Positions 40,147 through 48,924 are shown, numbered from the stretch's first letter. The stretch: DNA of 64,000 nt from Prochlorococcus marinus XMU1412 (GCF_017696315.1 NZ_JAAORJ010000002.1:395267-459266); one strand, 5' to 3'. Translations and numbers: made by a program. Notes: a model not told the origin generated them from the sequence alone.

Positions 40147-40536
40147 ATGTCAATTTTAGATAAGGTTAAGATAGGGAATTCTGTTCAAGTTAATCTAGAA
40201 CTATCTAAGGATAGACTTACCAAAGAAACTATTGATGCTATTAATGTTTCTTCGATCGCTAAGATAAGTGATTTCAGAATAACTGACGGGAAAGGTATTG
40301 GAGTTATTTTGCAATTATCCAATGGAAAAGAGCAATGGTTTTTTGAAGATGAAATTGATCTTCTTGACGAAAATGGTAATGTGATTAAAAAAAATAATTA
40401 TAAAAAAGAGAATAGTAATTTTATATTAGATTTATTAAGAGGATTAAATTATGAAAATAAAAATAAGGTAAGCGAGTTACTTAATCCAATTAACTTTTTT
40501 ATCTGGATAATTATGTCGTTCAAAGATATTTTTTAA
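40147..40536 (+). CDS. DUF2862 family protein
   Basis: Recognised as cyanobacterial DUF2862 from ITDGKGIGVILQLSNGKEQWFFEDEI, a small SH3-like domain ending in the WFFEDE block. A C-terminal extension ends with a membrane-like helix (PINFFIWIIMSFKDIF). The frame opens at an earlier ATG (40123), but a TATAAT box at 40132-40137 lies inside that extension. I therefore prefer MSILDKVKIG at 40147. Either is possible. Confidence 0.75.
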   Translation: MSILDKVKIGNSVQVNLELSKDRLTKETIDAINVSSIAKISDFRITDGKGIGVILQLSNGKEQWFFEDEIDLLDENGNVIKKNNYKKENSNFILDLLRGLNYENKNKVSELLNPINFFIWIIMSFKDIF

Positions 40537-40603
40537 TTCGTTAAAAAATTTTCTAATATAGAGGAGATTTATGAGTAAATAAAATAAAAATTTAATAATT
40601 GAA

Positions 40604-41599
40604 ATGGTACAAAATATTATCGATGTAAAAAATTTATCTAAGTCATTCGACATCTCTACCAAAGAACCTGGAGTAAAAGGAACTCTTAAACATTTTTTTA
40701 GAAGACAAACAAAAAGTTTAAAAGTTATAAAAGATATAAGTTTTGAAATTAAAGAAGGAGAAATAGTAGGGTTTCTAGGTGCTAATGGAGCTGGGAAAAC
40801 AACAATTTTAAAAATGCTATGTGGATTAATTTATCCAAGTGAAGGTTCGATTTTGGTTTCAGGCCATTTACCTTTCAGGAGAAAAGAAAATTTCTTAAAG
40901 AATATCACCTTAATAATGGGACAAAAGCAACAACTTATTTGGGATCTTCCGCCAATTGAATCATTCTATTTGAATGCATCAATATATGACATAGATAAGT
41001 TCGAAGCTAAAAAGAGAATAAAAAAACTATCGGAAATGCTTGAAATTGATGAAGAGCTGTTCATACCTGTTAGAAAACTTTCACTAGGTCAGCGTATGAA
41101 GTCAGAATTACTAGCAGCTTTGATACATCAACCAAATATTCTATTTTTAGACGAGCCTACACTTGGATTAGATATTAATGCACAGAGAAATTTAAGAAAA
41201 TTCCTTCAAAAATATAATAAGGAAACTAATGCAACGATATGCCTTACTAGTCATTACATGAAAGATATTACATCGCTATGCAAGAGAGTTATATGTGTGC
41301 ACGAAGGGGAGATATCATATGATGGAAAACTTAACCTTTTATTAAAAAGACTATCTCCTGTGAAAGAAATATTAATAGTTTGTCGTTCAGAAAAAGATGC
41401 AACTAAATTAGAAAGTTCCGGTTTTACTGTTAAAAATAAAATCAAGAATGAAATCACTATAAAAATTGAAAACAATTCTATTACCTCTTCACTAAAGACT
41501 ATCCTAAATAATTTTGATATTGAAGACCTCTTTATAAATGAACCACCTATAGATGAAATTATTGGGAAGGTATTAATCAAAAAAGATTATGATATCTAA
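40604..41599 (+). CDS. ABC-2 type exporter ATP-binding protein
   Basis: A 331-residue ATPase with Walker A GANGAGKTT, signature LSLGQRMKSEL and Walker B ILFLDEPTLGLD, plus a C-terminal regulatory domain of ~100 residues after the core. This length and layout match the Nod/daunorubicin-like DrrA/NatA ATPases that power ABC-2 exporters. The following gene starts 10 bp before its stop. Substrate unknown; two different permeases follow. Confidence 0.88.
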   Translation: MVQNIIDVKNLSKSFDISTKEPGVKGTLKHFFRRQTKSLKVIKDISFEIKEGEIVGFLGANGAGKTTILKMLCGLIYPSEGSILVSGHLPFRRKENFLKNITLIMGQKQQLIWDLPPIESFYLNASIYDIDKFEAKKRIKKLSEMLEIDEELFIPVRKLSLGQRMKSELLAALIHQPNILFLDEPTLGLDINAQRNLRKFLQKYNKETNATICLTSHYMKDITSLCKRVICVHEGEISYDGKLNLLLKRLSPVKEILIVCRSEKDATKLESSGFTVKNKIKNEITIKIENNSITSSLKTILNNFDIEDLFINEPPIDEIIGKVLIKKDYDI

Positions 41600-42383
41600 T
41601 TTGATTAACCGTAAAATAATCACCTTATTAAAAGTCCAATATTCAAACATGTTGGAATATAGAGTTGAAATTGCATTATGGGCAATTTCAGGGATTATTC
41701 CTTTTTTCATGTTAAACATTTGGACAAATAATAATCTAAATGAATCCATAAACATAAGTGATGTTATGCTATCTAGGTATTTCTTATGTGCTTTTTTTGT
41801 AAGACAGTTTTCTGTAGTTTGGGTTGTATTTAGTTTTGAAGAGGATTCTCTTATGGGGAAAGTATCTCCGTATTTAATCCAACCTTTAAATCCATTTTTC
41901 AGATATTTTGCACAACATATTGCTGAACAAATAACAAGATTTCCTTTCGCACTAATAATTGCATTTTTCTTTTTTATTTTTAATCCAGAAAGTATTTGGA
42001 TTCCAAATTTAGGTATTTTACTTTTATCGATAGTATCAACTTTCTTTTCCTTCTTGATTCAATTTTTAATTCAGTCAATAATTGCATGTCTATGTTTCTG
42101 GACAGAGAAAGCATCATCCATAGAAAGATTGTTATTTATTCCAACTTTATTTCTCTCAGGTCTTTTAGCCCCAGTAGTTTCATTTCCCGCATATGTTAAA
42201 TCTTGGATTTATTTAACACCTTTTCCATATCTAATTGATTTTCCTGCGAACCTACTATCAGGGAATGAAACAAATATTAGTGGAGGCTTAAGTATGCAAA
42301 TTCTATGGATTTTTTTACTTTTACCATTATTTAAGAAAATCTGGTCTGAAGGAACAAAAAAATATACGGCTATGGGATCATGA
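41589..42383 (+). CDS. ABC-2 type permease (DUF990-like), first
   Basis: A 264-residue protein with six membrane helices and the N-terminal VQYSNMLEYRVEIALWA block typical of the ABC2_membrane_6/DUF990 permeases. The loop LNPFFRYFAQ between helices 2 and 3 is the expected coupling element. Start overlaps the ATPase gene by 11 bp, and its stop overlaps the next permease. Forms one half of the channel. Confidence 0.8.
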   Translation: MISNLINRKIITLLKVQYSNMLEYRVEIALWAISGIIPFFMLNIWTNNNLNESINISDVMLSRYFLCAFFVRQFSVVWVVFSFEEDSLMGKVSPYLIQPLNPFFRYFAQHIAEQITRFPFALIIAFFFFIFNPESIWIPNLGILLLSIVSTFFSFLIQFLIQSIIACLCFWTEKASSIERLLFIPTLFLSGLLAPVVSFPAYVKSWIYLTPFPYLIDFPANLLSGNETNISGGLSMQILWIFLLLPLFKKIWSEGTKKYTAMGS

Positions 42384-43174
42384 ATTTAAGAAAATATCTC
42401 AAAGTTTATAATAAATTCTTACATACCTCTTTGGCTTCTGAATTGGAGTATAAGACAAATATATTAGTTGATTTAATTACTGCAATTTTAAGTTTAATAG
42501 GGAGTATTTTTTTATTATCTATTTTCTTTCAAAATAATGGATATATTGGAGGGTGGAAATTTGAACAGGCATTAATAATTCAAGGTATTTATACAATTTT
42601 GAATGGAATAACAAATACATGGTTCAATCCAAATCTTACAGAAATAGTTAAACATATAAGAGAAGGAACATTAGACTTCGTACTTTTAAAACCTATTGAT
42701 AGTCAATTTTTTATTTCATTAAAAAAAATAAATCCATCTGGATTTTTAGAAATAATGCTTGGATTATTCTTGTTGTTCTTCTGCATAAGAATAAATCAAA
42801 TAAATTTAAATATAAGTTTTCTAACCTTATCCTTGGTTACGATAAGCTGCTCGATTTGTATTTTATATAGCCTTTGGTTTTTTATATCTACTACTACTAT
42901 TTGGTTTGTTAAAACTTGGAATGCAATAGAAGTATTAAGATCATTCCTATATATTGGAAGATTTCCTCTAAATTCATTTTCATTTTCTTTAAGAATATTT
43001 TTTAGTGTTTTCATTCCTATAGCTTTTATAACTACAATTCCTTCTGAAGTTTTTCTAGGACTTTCTCAAATGTGGAAAATATTACTTGAAGTTATTGTCG
43101 CCACAGTATTTCTTATAACTTCAAGGAAGTTCTGGTTATTTGCATTAAAATACTATTCATCAGCATCTAGCTAA
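42380..43174 (+). CDS. ABC-2 type permease (DUF990-like), second
   Basis: A 264-residue paralogue with the same ASELEYKTNILVDLI start, six helices, and KPIDSQFF in the coupling loop position. It overlaps the first permease by 4 bp (ATGA). Two related but unequal permeases imply a heterodimeric channel with the single ATPase. Exported substrate unknown; cell envelope or polysaccharide-linked material is only a guess from family. Confidence 0.8.
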   Translation: MNLRKYLKVYNKFLHTSLASELEYKTNILVDLITAILSLIGSIFLLSIFFQNNGYIGGWKFEQALIIQGIYTILNGITNTWFNPNLTEIVKHIREGTLDFVLLKPIDSQFFISLKKINPSGFLEIMLGLFLLFFCIRINQINLNISFLTLSLVTISCSICILYSLWFFISTTTIWFVKTWNAIEVLRSFLYIGRFPLNSFSFSLRIFFSVFIPIAFITTIPSEVFLGLSQMWKILLEVIVATVFLITSRKFWLFALKYYSSASS

Positions 43175-43177
43175 CTA

Positions 43178-43444
43178 TTATTTAATAACCTCTCTGCAAA
43201 ATTCCCAAATTTGCTGTTTACTTTTCAGATTAGAAAGCCTAGATAATTTCTTAAAATGAAGTTTAGATTTTTCAACAGACAAAAGCCTACAGTTGTATTC
43301 AATTTTATAATTTCTAGAAATGATACCTAATTTGAGGACAACATTACAAAGGATAATTATTAAAGTGAGAAAAAAAACTATAACGAAAAATTGTGAAAAT
43401 GATTTTGAATAATTTTCTTTTTCAGTTTTTAATTCAAACTTCAT
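43178..43444 (-). CDS. Small membrane protein with basic tail, unknown
   Basis: An 88-residue protein: polar N-terminus, one strong membrane helix (about 20-40, FVIVFFLTLIIILCNVVLKL), then a Lys/Ser-rich tail with two Cys. No family recognised. Its ATG overlaps the upstream gene's stop (TAATG), so it is coupled to the 75-residue gene at 43444-43671. Confidence 0.5.
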   Translation of the reverse strand: MKFELKTEKENYSKSFSQFFVIVFFLTLIIILCNVVLKLGIISRNYKIEYNCRLLSVEKSKLHFKKLSRLSNLKSKQQIWEFCREVIK

Positions 43445-43671
43445 TACTTAACAATATGCTGTGGGCACTTAATTGCAGCGATGGCAACAGCAGTAACTTT
43501 AAAATTTTCTGACTTCTCAATAACCTTTTTAACCTCTAATGGACCAAATTTATTACTTGCATCACTGTAGGAAAGAAGTAAAGATTTATAGTTATCATGA
43601 CCTAGATTTCTATACTCACAGAAATTATCCCCAACATAATTCAAAAGAGTTAATAAAGTTAATTCAATCAT
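43444..43671 (-). CDS. Small soluble protein, 75 aa, unknown
   Basis: A 75-residue protein with a helical pattern (LTLLTLLNYVGDNFCEYRNLG) and a C-terminal AAIKCPQHIVK. Two Cys. No family recognised. It overlaps its downstream neighbour by one base, indicating a two-gene unit whose only partner of note is that membrane protein. Confidence 0.5.
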   Translation of the reverse strand: MIELTLLTLLNYVGDNFCEYRNLGHDNYKSLLLSYSDASNKFGPLEVKKVIEKSENFKVTAVAIAAIKCPQHIVK

Positions 43672-43841
43672 TAAAGCTTTTTACTAGCAAAGTTCTTACG
43701 AATGATACTGTGCAGGACTTTTTTAACAAGTAAAATTACCAAAAACATTTGAAATCATAAAATAAGATTTTTACTCATAACCTTTAAAATAACAAAATTA
43801 TTTCAGAATTTTTAAATATACATTTAAGAAAAAAATTAAAG

Positions 43842-43969
43842 CACTATCTGTAGTGTTTGAACAATATCAGGTCTGCGCTACAGATAGGGGGTTGCATTTT
43901 TTAAGAAATTGGTTTAAAAATAAGGTTCCCCATCACCCGGCCCCACATATGTGAGGCCTTTTTTATTGT
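43842..43969 (+). ncRNA. Candidate structured small RNA
   Basis: No gene fits this ~450-bp space. CTATCTGTAG (43844-43853) pairs perfectly with CTACAGATAG (43878-43887), a 10-bp stem with a 24-nt loop. The same left arm can instead close a small hairpin (CACTA 43842-43846 with TAGTG 43851-43855). A G-run follows the right arm and a C-rich stretch (CCCATCACCCGGCCCC) lies downstream. A strong terminator ends it (43939-43968). An upstream TATACA near 43818 could be a promoter. The strand is set by the terminator's T run. It is not 4.5S RNA: the conserved GGTCAGGTCCGGAAGGAAGCA core is absent. Family unknown. Confidence 0.55.
43939..43968 (+). terminator. Terminator of the candidate small RNA
   Basis: GGCC-C-CACAT pairs with ATGTG-A-GGCC, a nearly 10-bp stem with one mismatch, followed by TTTTTTATTGTTTTT. 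Typical intrinsic terminator, active on the plus strand. Confidence 0.85.
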
Positions 43970-43989
43970 TTTTAAAATAGGATCTATCT

Positions 43990-44124
43990 AAAAGTATTAT
44001 TTTATAAAACGAGTTATTCATTAACTGCTTTGATAATAAATAAAAATTATAGTTAATTTACTTTTTTAACTAATAAAACTGCTATAGACTTTTCAACAAA
44101 ATGGTACTGCTATTTTCAACTAAT
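43990..44124. other. AT-rich spacer before TauE gene
   Basis: Low-complexity AT-rich DNA downstream of the small-RNA terminator. No gene or hairpin noted. Confidence 0.5.
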
Positions 44125-44937
44125 TTATAAAAAACTTTTTATGGATTTAAATAATAAGCTGATACCAACCAAAACACAAACTGTTATGAAAGTTTTCTTA
44201 ATTAGAATATTACCATTTAATTTTGACAGATGAGCTCCGAAATATCCTCCTGTAAAGGAACCAATTATTAATACTATCAATATATTTGAAGGAAGCGATC
44301 CTATTCTTGCCAAAAAAACTGCTCCAACAAAATTCCAAAAAATCCCAACAGTGAAGAATGTCATACTTATAGCTCGAAGAAAATCCATTTCAAAAGTTTT
44401 TATTAAAAGTATTGTTACAAGCAATCCAGTTCCTGAAGAAATAGAACCATTCAAGATCCCTATAAGGAAAATAAAAATTAAAAATCTAATTTTATGAAAT
44501 AAATTAAGCTTATTATTACCTGATGATAAACCCAAATCTGGTTTAAGGAATGAGTAAAAAGCCAATAATATAGAAATTATTCCTAAAATTAAGTACAGAA
44601 ACTCTTCTGATATAAATTCAACTATAAAAGACCCTAAAATCACCCCTGGCAATCCAAAAATTAAAATTTGCCAAGCAACACTTATATCATTACCTAAAGA
44701 TTTGTAATTTCTTAAAGAACCTCCTATTCCTAGTGCTACTGTTGCTAATTTATGGCTAGCCAAAGCCTGATAATAAGGAACACCAGATAAAATCAATGCT
44801 GGCAATTGTAGTAATCCTGCTCCTCCTCCAGAAATTGCTGAGAACGTATTAGAAAAAAAGGATATCAAAAAGATATAAATACTTTTAACTAAAGAATGAT
44901 CAAAACTTCCTAATAATACTGTTAATAGATAAAGCAT
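44125..44937 (-). CDS. TauE/SafE-family permease
   Basis: A 270-residue protein with eight or so membrane helices and repeated TauE/SafE (DUF81) features: SNTFSAISGGGAGLLQLPAL near the start, a matching half later (NGSISSGTGLLVTILLI), and a GGYFGAHLSK ending. The family moves small sulfonates or sulfite. Substrate here unknown. Stands alone on the minus strand. Confidence 0.85.
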   Translation of the reverse strand: MLYLLTVLLGSFDHSLVKSIYIFLISFFSNTFSAISGGGAGLLQLPALILSGVPYYQALASHKLATVALGIGGSLRNYKSLGNDISVAWQILIFGLPGVILGSFIVEFISEEFLYLILGIISILLAFYSFLKPDLGLSSGNNKLNLFHKIRFLIFIFLIGILNGSISSGTGLLVTILLIKTFEMDFLRAISMTFFTVGIFWNFVGAVFLARIGSLPSNILIVLIIGSFTGGYFGAHLSKLNGNILIKKTFITVCVLVGISLLFKSIKSFL

Positions 44938-45071
44938 TGACTATAAATTGCTAGTAATCAGGAAATATAATTATTTTCATAAGAGGCAAATAACTTTTTG
45001 GTCTGATTTTATCCTTTTTCAATCATAGTTTAATAAAAACTGTTATTATCAAAAAAATTATCAAGAATATT

Positions 45072-45413
45072 ATGCATAAACAAGATGCAATTTACCTTGA
45101 TCAGTTTTGTCCCAAGATAAGTAATAAAAATTGGAGAGAGTCACTTAATAAACTTACTAAGTATAAATGTATTTATTGCGGCAAACCATCAGAATCGCTT
45201 GACCACCTTCACCCAATGTCAAAAGGGGGGATTAGTAGTACAAGTAATTGCGTGCCATGTTGTTTGTCATGTAATGGAAAGAAATCAGATTCAGAAGTTC
45301 TTAGTTGGTACAGAAAACAAAGTTTTTATGATCCTCGAAGAGCTATGGCGATACGCGCATGGTTTAATGACGAATTAAAACTAGCTTCAGTGCTTTTGAA
45401 CTATCTAAACTAA
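45072..45413 (+). CDS. HNH endonuclease domain protein
   Basis: A 113-residue protein with a zinc-finger-supported HNH fold: CIYCGKPSESLDHLHPMSKGG, then NCVPCCLSCNGKKSD. The four Cys form the structural zinc site and the catalytic His is in DHLHP. Small stand-alone HNH proteins occur in cyanobacteria, and their cutting target is unknown. No intron, phage or restriction genes flank it, so a housekeeping nicking role is possible. Confidence 0.85.
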   Translation: MHKQDAIYLDQFCPKISNKNWRESLNKLTKYKCIYCGKPSESLDHLHPMSKGGISSTSNCVPCCLSCNGKKSDSEVLSWYRKQSFYDPRRAMAIRAWFNDELKLASVLLNYLN

Positions 45414-45501
45414 AATGAACAATAAATTGATTGTGATAAAAAACTATTTTTGAATATGGTTGAATAAGATCTTCCTATTCTTGAAAATAATTAATTTTTA
45501 T

Positions 45502-45696
45502 TTAAATTATTCTTTTTATTTCTAAGTTTATTTTATTACTCTTTTCAAGAGCAATATTAGAAAAGTCATCCTTCCACATTATTGGGGAATCTAAAACCTT
45601 TCTCTCTGGCGACTTTACTGAAAAAATCAATCCAAATACAAAAAGAATAGTAATTAAAATGATTGACATTACTAATTTGTCTGAAATATTGTTCAT
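45502..45696 (-). CDS. Small membrane protein, 64 aa
   Basis: One membrane helix (about 8-27, LVMSIILITILFVFGLIFSV) and a polar tail. No family recognised. Located 9 bp downstream of the secreted protein 45706-46107 on the same strand, so the two are probably transcribed together. Confidence 0.5.
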   Translation of the reverse strand: MNNISDKLVMSIILITILFVFGLIFSVKSPERKVLDSPIMWKDDFSNIALEKSNKINLEIKRII

Positions 45697-45705
45697 AAAC
45701 CTTAT

Positions 45706-46107
45706 TTATCTAGAAAAATTTTTGTCAGGAGTGGTTTTTTCATAAATTTCAAGAAAATATGATTTAAAATAATCAACTCCCTCCTTTCCAATCAATCCAA
45801 TTGACTCTCCACAATCATTTACTAATTGTAATGAAATTTGATTAGCCAAGTCACTTTTCTCAATCCATTTTTTCTGTGGATTATAAGAAAAAGATATAAT
45901 GTTTTCAGTTTTTACAATAGCAGACTTCATTGCTTCATCTTTAGAAAAACCATTTTGAATAGCCTTGCAATATTCCCTGGAGAAATTATTAGAGATCCTA
46001 TTTTGTAGCAAACTAACACTAGGGTCTGACGTATTAAAAGCTAAACCTATTGAAGGTTTTACTAAATAAAATATGAATAAAAGAAAACCAAAAATGAATT
46101 TTAACAA
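45706..46107 (-). CDS. Secreted protein with signal peptide, unknown
   Basis: A 133-residue protein. Residues 1-23 form a signal peptide (KFIFGFLLFIFYLVKPSIGLA, likely cut near IGLA). The mature part is soluble with two Cys (YCKAIQNGF, NDCGES), possibly one disulfide, for the periplasm or lumen. Family not recognised. Repeated YNPQKK and ESIGLIG motifs do not point to a known fold. Confidence 0.6.
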   Translation of the reverse strand: MLKFIFGFLLFIFYLVKPSIGLAFNTSDPSVSLLQNRISNNFSREYCKAIQNGFSKDEAMKSAIVKTENIISFSYNPQKKWIEKSDLANQISLQLVNDCGESIGLIGKEGVDYFKSYFLEIYEKTTPDKNFSR

Positions 46108-46258
46108 TAGCTATTTATCAATCCTTATAAATAATATATTAGTTTTTTCTGATTGTCTTTTAAATTTTATCTGATAATTATTAACATCAAAATAAATTTC
46201 AATTTATTAAAAATTAGAAGTATTGCGATAAGTTAAGCAATAATAGTCAGGTGTTTAT

Positions 46259-46492
46259 TTGACTACTTATATGTACGAATCATTGATGACATTACTATTT
46301 TTTCCTGACTGGACAAATGGACTGCCTTCAGACTTTTTAATCCTCCATTTTTTCGTAGGAGCTATAATTTTCCCATTCAACATGATTCATGCTAAAGCAA
46401 GAAAAATTGATAGTCAGAACCCGCAGGAAGCAGCTAATGGGTATAAAAACTCAGGCAATACTACATTTTTTGGATACGAAGAAATCAATTAG
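46259..46492 (+). CDS. Small membrane protein, 77 aa
   Basis: A protein with a hydrophobic block near residues 24-42 (LPSDFLILHFFVGAIIFPF) and a polar tail containing HAKARKID and GYEEIN. Start may be TTG (46259) or ATG (46271). No family recognised. Followed 29 bp later by another one-helix protein. Confidence 0.5.
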   Translation: MTTYMYESLMTLLFFPDWTNGLPSDFLILHFFVGAIIFPFNMIHAKARKIDSQNPQEAANGYKNSGNTTFFGYEEIN

Positions 46493-46521
46493 ATTTCCAT
46501 AAATTTTAAGGAATTACTTAA

Positions 46522-46749
46522 TTGATGATAATTTCCCTAAATACTGCTTTAGATCTCAAAATTTTTAGCCCCAGTGAACCTATAGGAATATTGATTATTT
46601 TTTTAGGATTAATATTTACTGGTATGATTTTTTATATTATTTATGCAGTAAGTACTAATAAAGAATCTCTAGAAGATAAAAAAATAAGAACTAAAAAGGA
46701 GTACTTGCAAAAAGAGAAAATAGGAAAATTATTTCCTAAGAAAAAATAA
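46522..46749 (+). CDS. Small membrane protein, 75 aa
   Basis: One strong membrane helix (about 20-43) and a Lys-rich C-terminal tail (KKEYLQKEKIGKLFPKKK), implying a cytoplasmic C-terminus. Start TTG at 46522 or ATG at 46525. No family recognised. Confidence 0.55.
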   Translation: MMIISLNTALDLKIFSPSEPIGILIIFLGLIFTGMIFYIIYAVSTNKESLEDKKIRTKKEYLQKEKIGKLFPKKK

Positions 46750-46969
46750 ATTTAACAATTTTATTACTATAAAGGTATTTATTTATATTATTAATGATCA
46801 AATCCGTAGGATCAAAAAACATAATTTTTAGCTCTTTTAAATCAAACATTTTCTAAAAACTACATACTAACATTTTTTTTTTAACGAGGAGTTATATTGT
46901 TAAACGAACTGCAAAATTATTTTCATATCATCTAAAAAATGTTAAAAATGGAAAAAATGATTTGAAATC

Positions 46970-47473
46970 TTGGAGAATTCACCCCAATATCTATTTCTTG
47001 CTAGCGGAGTAAATAATGGAGAAGGTTTTTGGATTGTGGGAATAAAAAATTGCGATGAAAATATCCTTGAGGATGAAATTCTTTTAGATTGCCATAGGAA
47101 GGAATTAATAGGTAATGAATCAGCAAAAGATATTCTTTTAGCTATTAATTTAAACGTAAATAATTTATTAAATGAACTAAGAAACAAAAATTATTTAATA
47201 GGAAGTCCTTCAATAGGTATTTCATTTGATATCCCTTTAGAAATTTTGGAAAATATTTTTGATTTTTGGTTAGATATTTATAAAAATCAAGAAGACTGGG
47301 AAGCTTGTCTAGGTCTTCTTAAAGTTAGAAAAAGGATTTCCCTAAGAAACCTAATTGAAAGTGAAAGTTTAAAGGGTAACTCTAAAAAATGGGCTACAAA
47401 AATTGAAACTTTACATACTTATGTCCCTTGTTCACTTAGAATTGATAAATTAAATGACCCCATGTGGGAATAA
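46970..47473 (+). CDS. Hypothetical soluble protein, 167 aa
   Basis: An acidic, helical protein with a distinctive NGEGFWIVGIKNCD start, an IPLEILENIFDFWLDIY helix and a C-terminal PCSLRIDKLNDPMW block. No family recognised. The only in-frame start is TTG at 46970, because a TGA lies at 46958-46960. A GAGGAG box with a 12-codon frame lies at 46886-46935 but is in another phase. Confidence 0.6.
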   Translation: MENSPQYLFLASGVNNGEGFWIVGIKNCDENILEDEILLDCHRKELIGNESAKDILLAINLNVNNLLNELRNKNYLIGSPSIGISFDIPLEILENIFDFWLDIYKNQEDWEACLGLLKVRKRISLRNLIESESLKGNSKKWATKIETLHTYVPCSLRIDKLNDPMWE

Positions 47474-47547
47474 TTTTATCTTTTAATACTCAAAATATTT
47501 ACTTCGTTGGATACTTGGGTAAAAATAAAATAACTAATAATTAAAAA

Positions 47548-47733
47548 ATGAATAAACCTTATTCTTTTAATATCGATCAAATGAATGGGATTGTCGAGGA
47601 TACATACGCCAAGATAATTAATGAATGTGAAAATTTAAAACAAAATACTAATTGTCCAAATGAGCAAGTAGTAGCACTTTTAAGTGTAATTGCTTCAAAT
47701 TATGCTATTACAAAAGAAAACAGCGAAAATTAA
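47548..47733 (+). CDS. Small hypothetical protein, 61 aa
   Basis: A soluble helical protein (IVEDTYAKIINECENLKQN; VVALLSVIASNYAITKE) without a known family. Its stop lies 1 bp before the ATG of the phosphoribosyltransferase, suggesting a coupled unit with the two salvage-type enzymes. Confidence 0.5.
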   Translation: MNKPYSFNIDQMNGIVEDTYAKIINECENLKQNTNCPNEQVVALLSVIASNYAITKENSEN

Positions 47734-47734
47734 G

Positions 47735-48130
47735 ATGATAAGTTATTTTACTTGGGGCGAATTTGATAAAAGCGTAGAACAAATAGCTAATAAATGTAGA
47801 TTTAGGGATTTTTCTGGAATATATGGGGTTCCTCGTGGTGGATTATGTCTTGCTGTAGCACTAAGCCATAAATTAAAACTCGAATTAATTTCAGAACCAA
47901 TAAAAAATTCACTAATAGTAGATGATGTTTATGAAACAGGTCTTACCTTATCGACCTTCAAGGATATTGAAGGAGCAATGTTTTTTGTATTATTTAGTAA
48001 AATAAAACCTGCATGGTGGAATACATTATTTATATCTAAAAAAAGCCAATGGATAGTTTTCCCCTGGGAAAATACTTTAAATTCAAAAAGGGACCGTGAA
48101 GAGTACCTCAAAAAAAGAGGTTTAAGTTGA
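47735..48130 (+). CDS. Phosphoribosyltransferase-domain protein
   Basis: A compact PRTase-fold protein with the PRPP loop LIVDDVYETGLTL and an upstream GVPRGGLCLAVAL block resembling the type I PRTase hood. At 131 residues it is shorter than most, so only the core fold is present. The natural substrate is unknown; a purine or pyrimidine base is inferred from context. The longer frame from 47690 is an artefact of an upstream extension. Its TGA overlaps the TTG of the deoxyribosyltransferase gene. Confidence 0.8.
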   Translation: MISYFTWGEFDKSVEQIANKCRFRDFSGIYGVPRGGLCLAVALSHKLKLELISEPIKNSLIVDDVYETGLTLSTFKDIEGAMFFVLFSKIKPAWWNTLFISKKSQWIVFPWENTLNSKRDREEYLKKRGLS

Positions 48131-48585
48131 GAAAGAAATTATATTTGGCAAATCCATATGGATTTTCAAAACAAACTAAAATTCTCTTACATGAATTTAT
48201 TAAAATCTTCAATGATTTAGATGTAGAAGTATTTGAACCTTTTGAGAGAGCAAAAACATTAATAAAACAAGAAAGTCAATGGGCATATGACGTTGCAAGA
48301 AGTAATTTCCATGATTTAAAAGAATGTGATTGTATTTTTGCGATTGTAAATGGAAATCCACCTGATGAAGGTGTAATGATTGAATTGGGTATCGCAATTG
48401 CTCTAAAAAAGGAAATCTTTTTATTCAGGGATGACTTTAGAAATTGTTCTGATAGCGATCAATACCCATTAAATCTAATGTTATTTCTTGGGCTGCCTAA
48501 AGATAATTGGGAAAAATTTTATTTTGAATCATTACAAGATATAAAAAGTGATAAAAAAAGATTTATTGAGTGGACAAAAAATTAG
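48127..48585 (+). CDS. Nucleoside 2-deoxyribosyltransferase family protein
   Basis: A 152-residue protein of the NDT/Ndt-like fold: LYLANPYGFSKQT start, catalytic-loop DCIFAIVNGNPPDEGV with the conserved Asp/Glu (GVMIELG), and an FRDDFRN tail. These enzymes swap bases between deoxynucleosides or hydrolyse nucleotides. Substrate not determined. Starts with TTG and overlaps the PRTase gene, a sign that they act together in base salvage. Confidence 0.8.
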   Translation: MRKKLYLANPYGFSKQTKILLHEFIKIFNDLDVEVFEPFERAKTLIKQESQWAYDVARSNFHDLKECDCIFAIVNGNPPDEGVMIELGIAIALKKEIFLFRDDFRNCSDSDQYPLNLMLFLGLPKDNWEKFYFESLQDIKSDKKRFIEWTKN

Positions 48586-48670
48586 CCAAATAAACCATTA
48601 ACCCTCAAGTAGAAGTTTTAAGTTTAAATAAATCTGTTGAGATGCTAGAATAGGATTTATTTAGAAAATT

Positions 48671-48847
48671 TTGACACAAGTTACAGTTGGAGAGAACGAG
48701 GGAATTGAGTCTGCCCTTAGAAGATTTAAGAGACAAGTATCTAAGTCGGGAATCTTTGCAGATTTAAAAAGACTTAGACATCACGAAACACCTATTGAAA
48801 AATATAAAAGAAAGTTACAACAGAGAAGAAAAGCAAGAAGAAGATAA
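48671..48847 (+). CDS. rpsU: 30S ribosomal protein S21
   Basis: A 58-residue basic protein with the S21 pattern: [20 protein letters not shown], then [17 protein letters not shown], and an Arg/Lys tail. TTG start at 48671. S21 sits near the mRNA entry of the small subunit and helps initiation. Missed easily because of its length and TTG. Confidence 0.93.
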
Positions 48848-48924
48848 TCTGTTAATTCTCATAAAGTTTTTGAATATCTCTGATATTATAAATTTTTTTA
48901 GAAGGTTTAAAAATAAAAATTTAA

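Noticed and set aside
43842-43969. Signal recognition particle 4.5S RNA
   Set aside because: The conserved GGTCAGGTCCGGAAGGAAGCA core is not present, only AGGTCTGCG.
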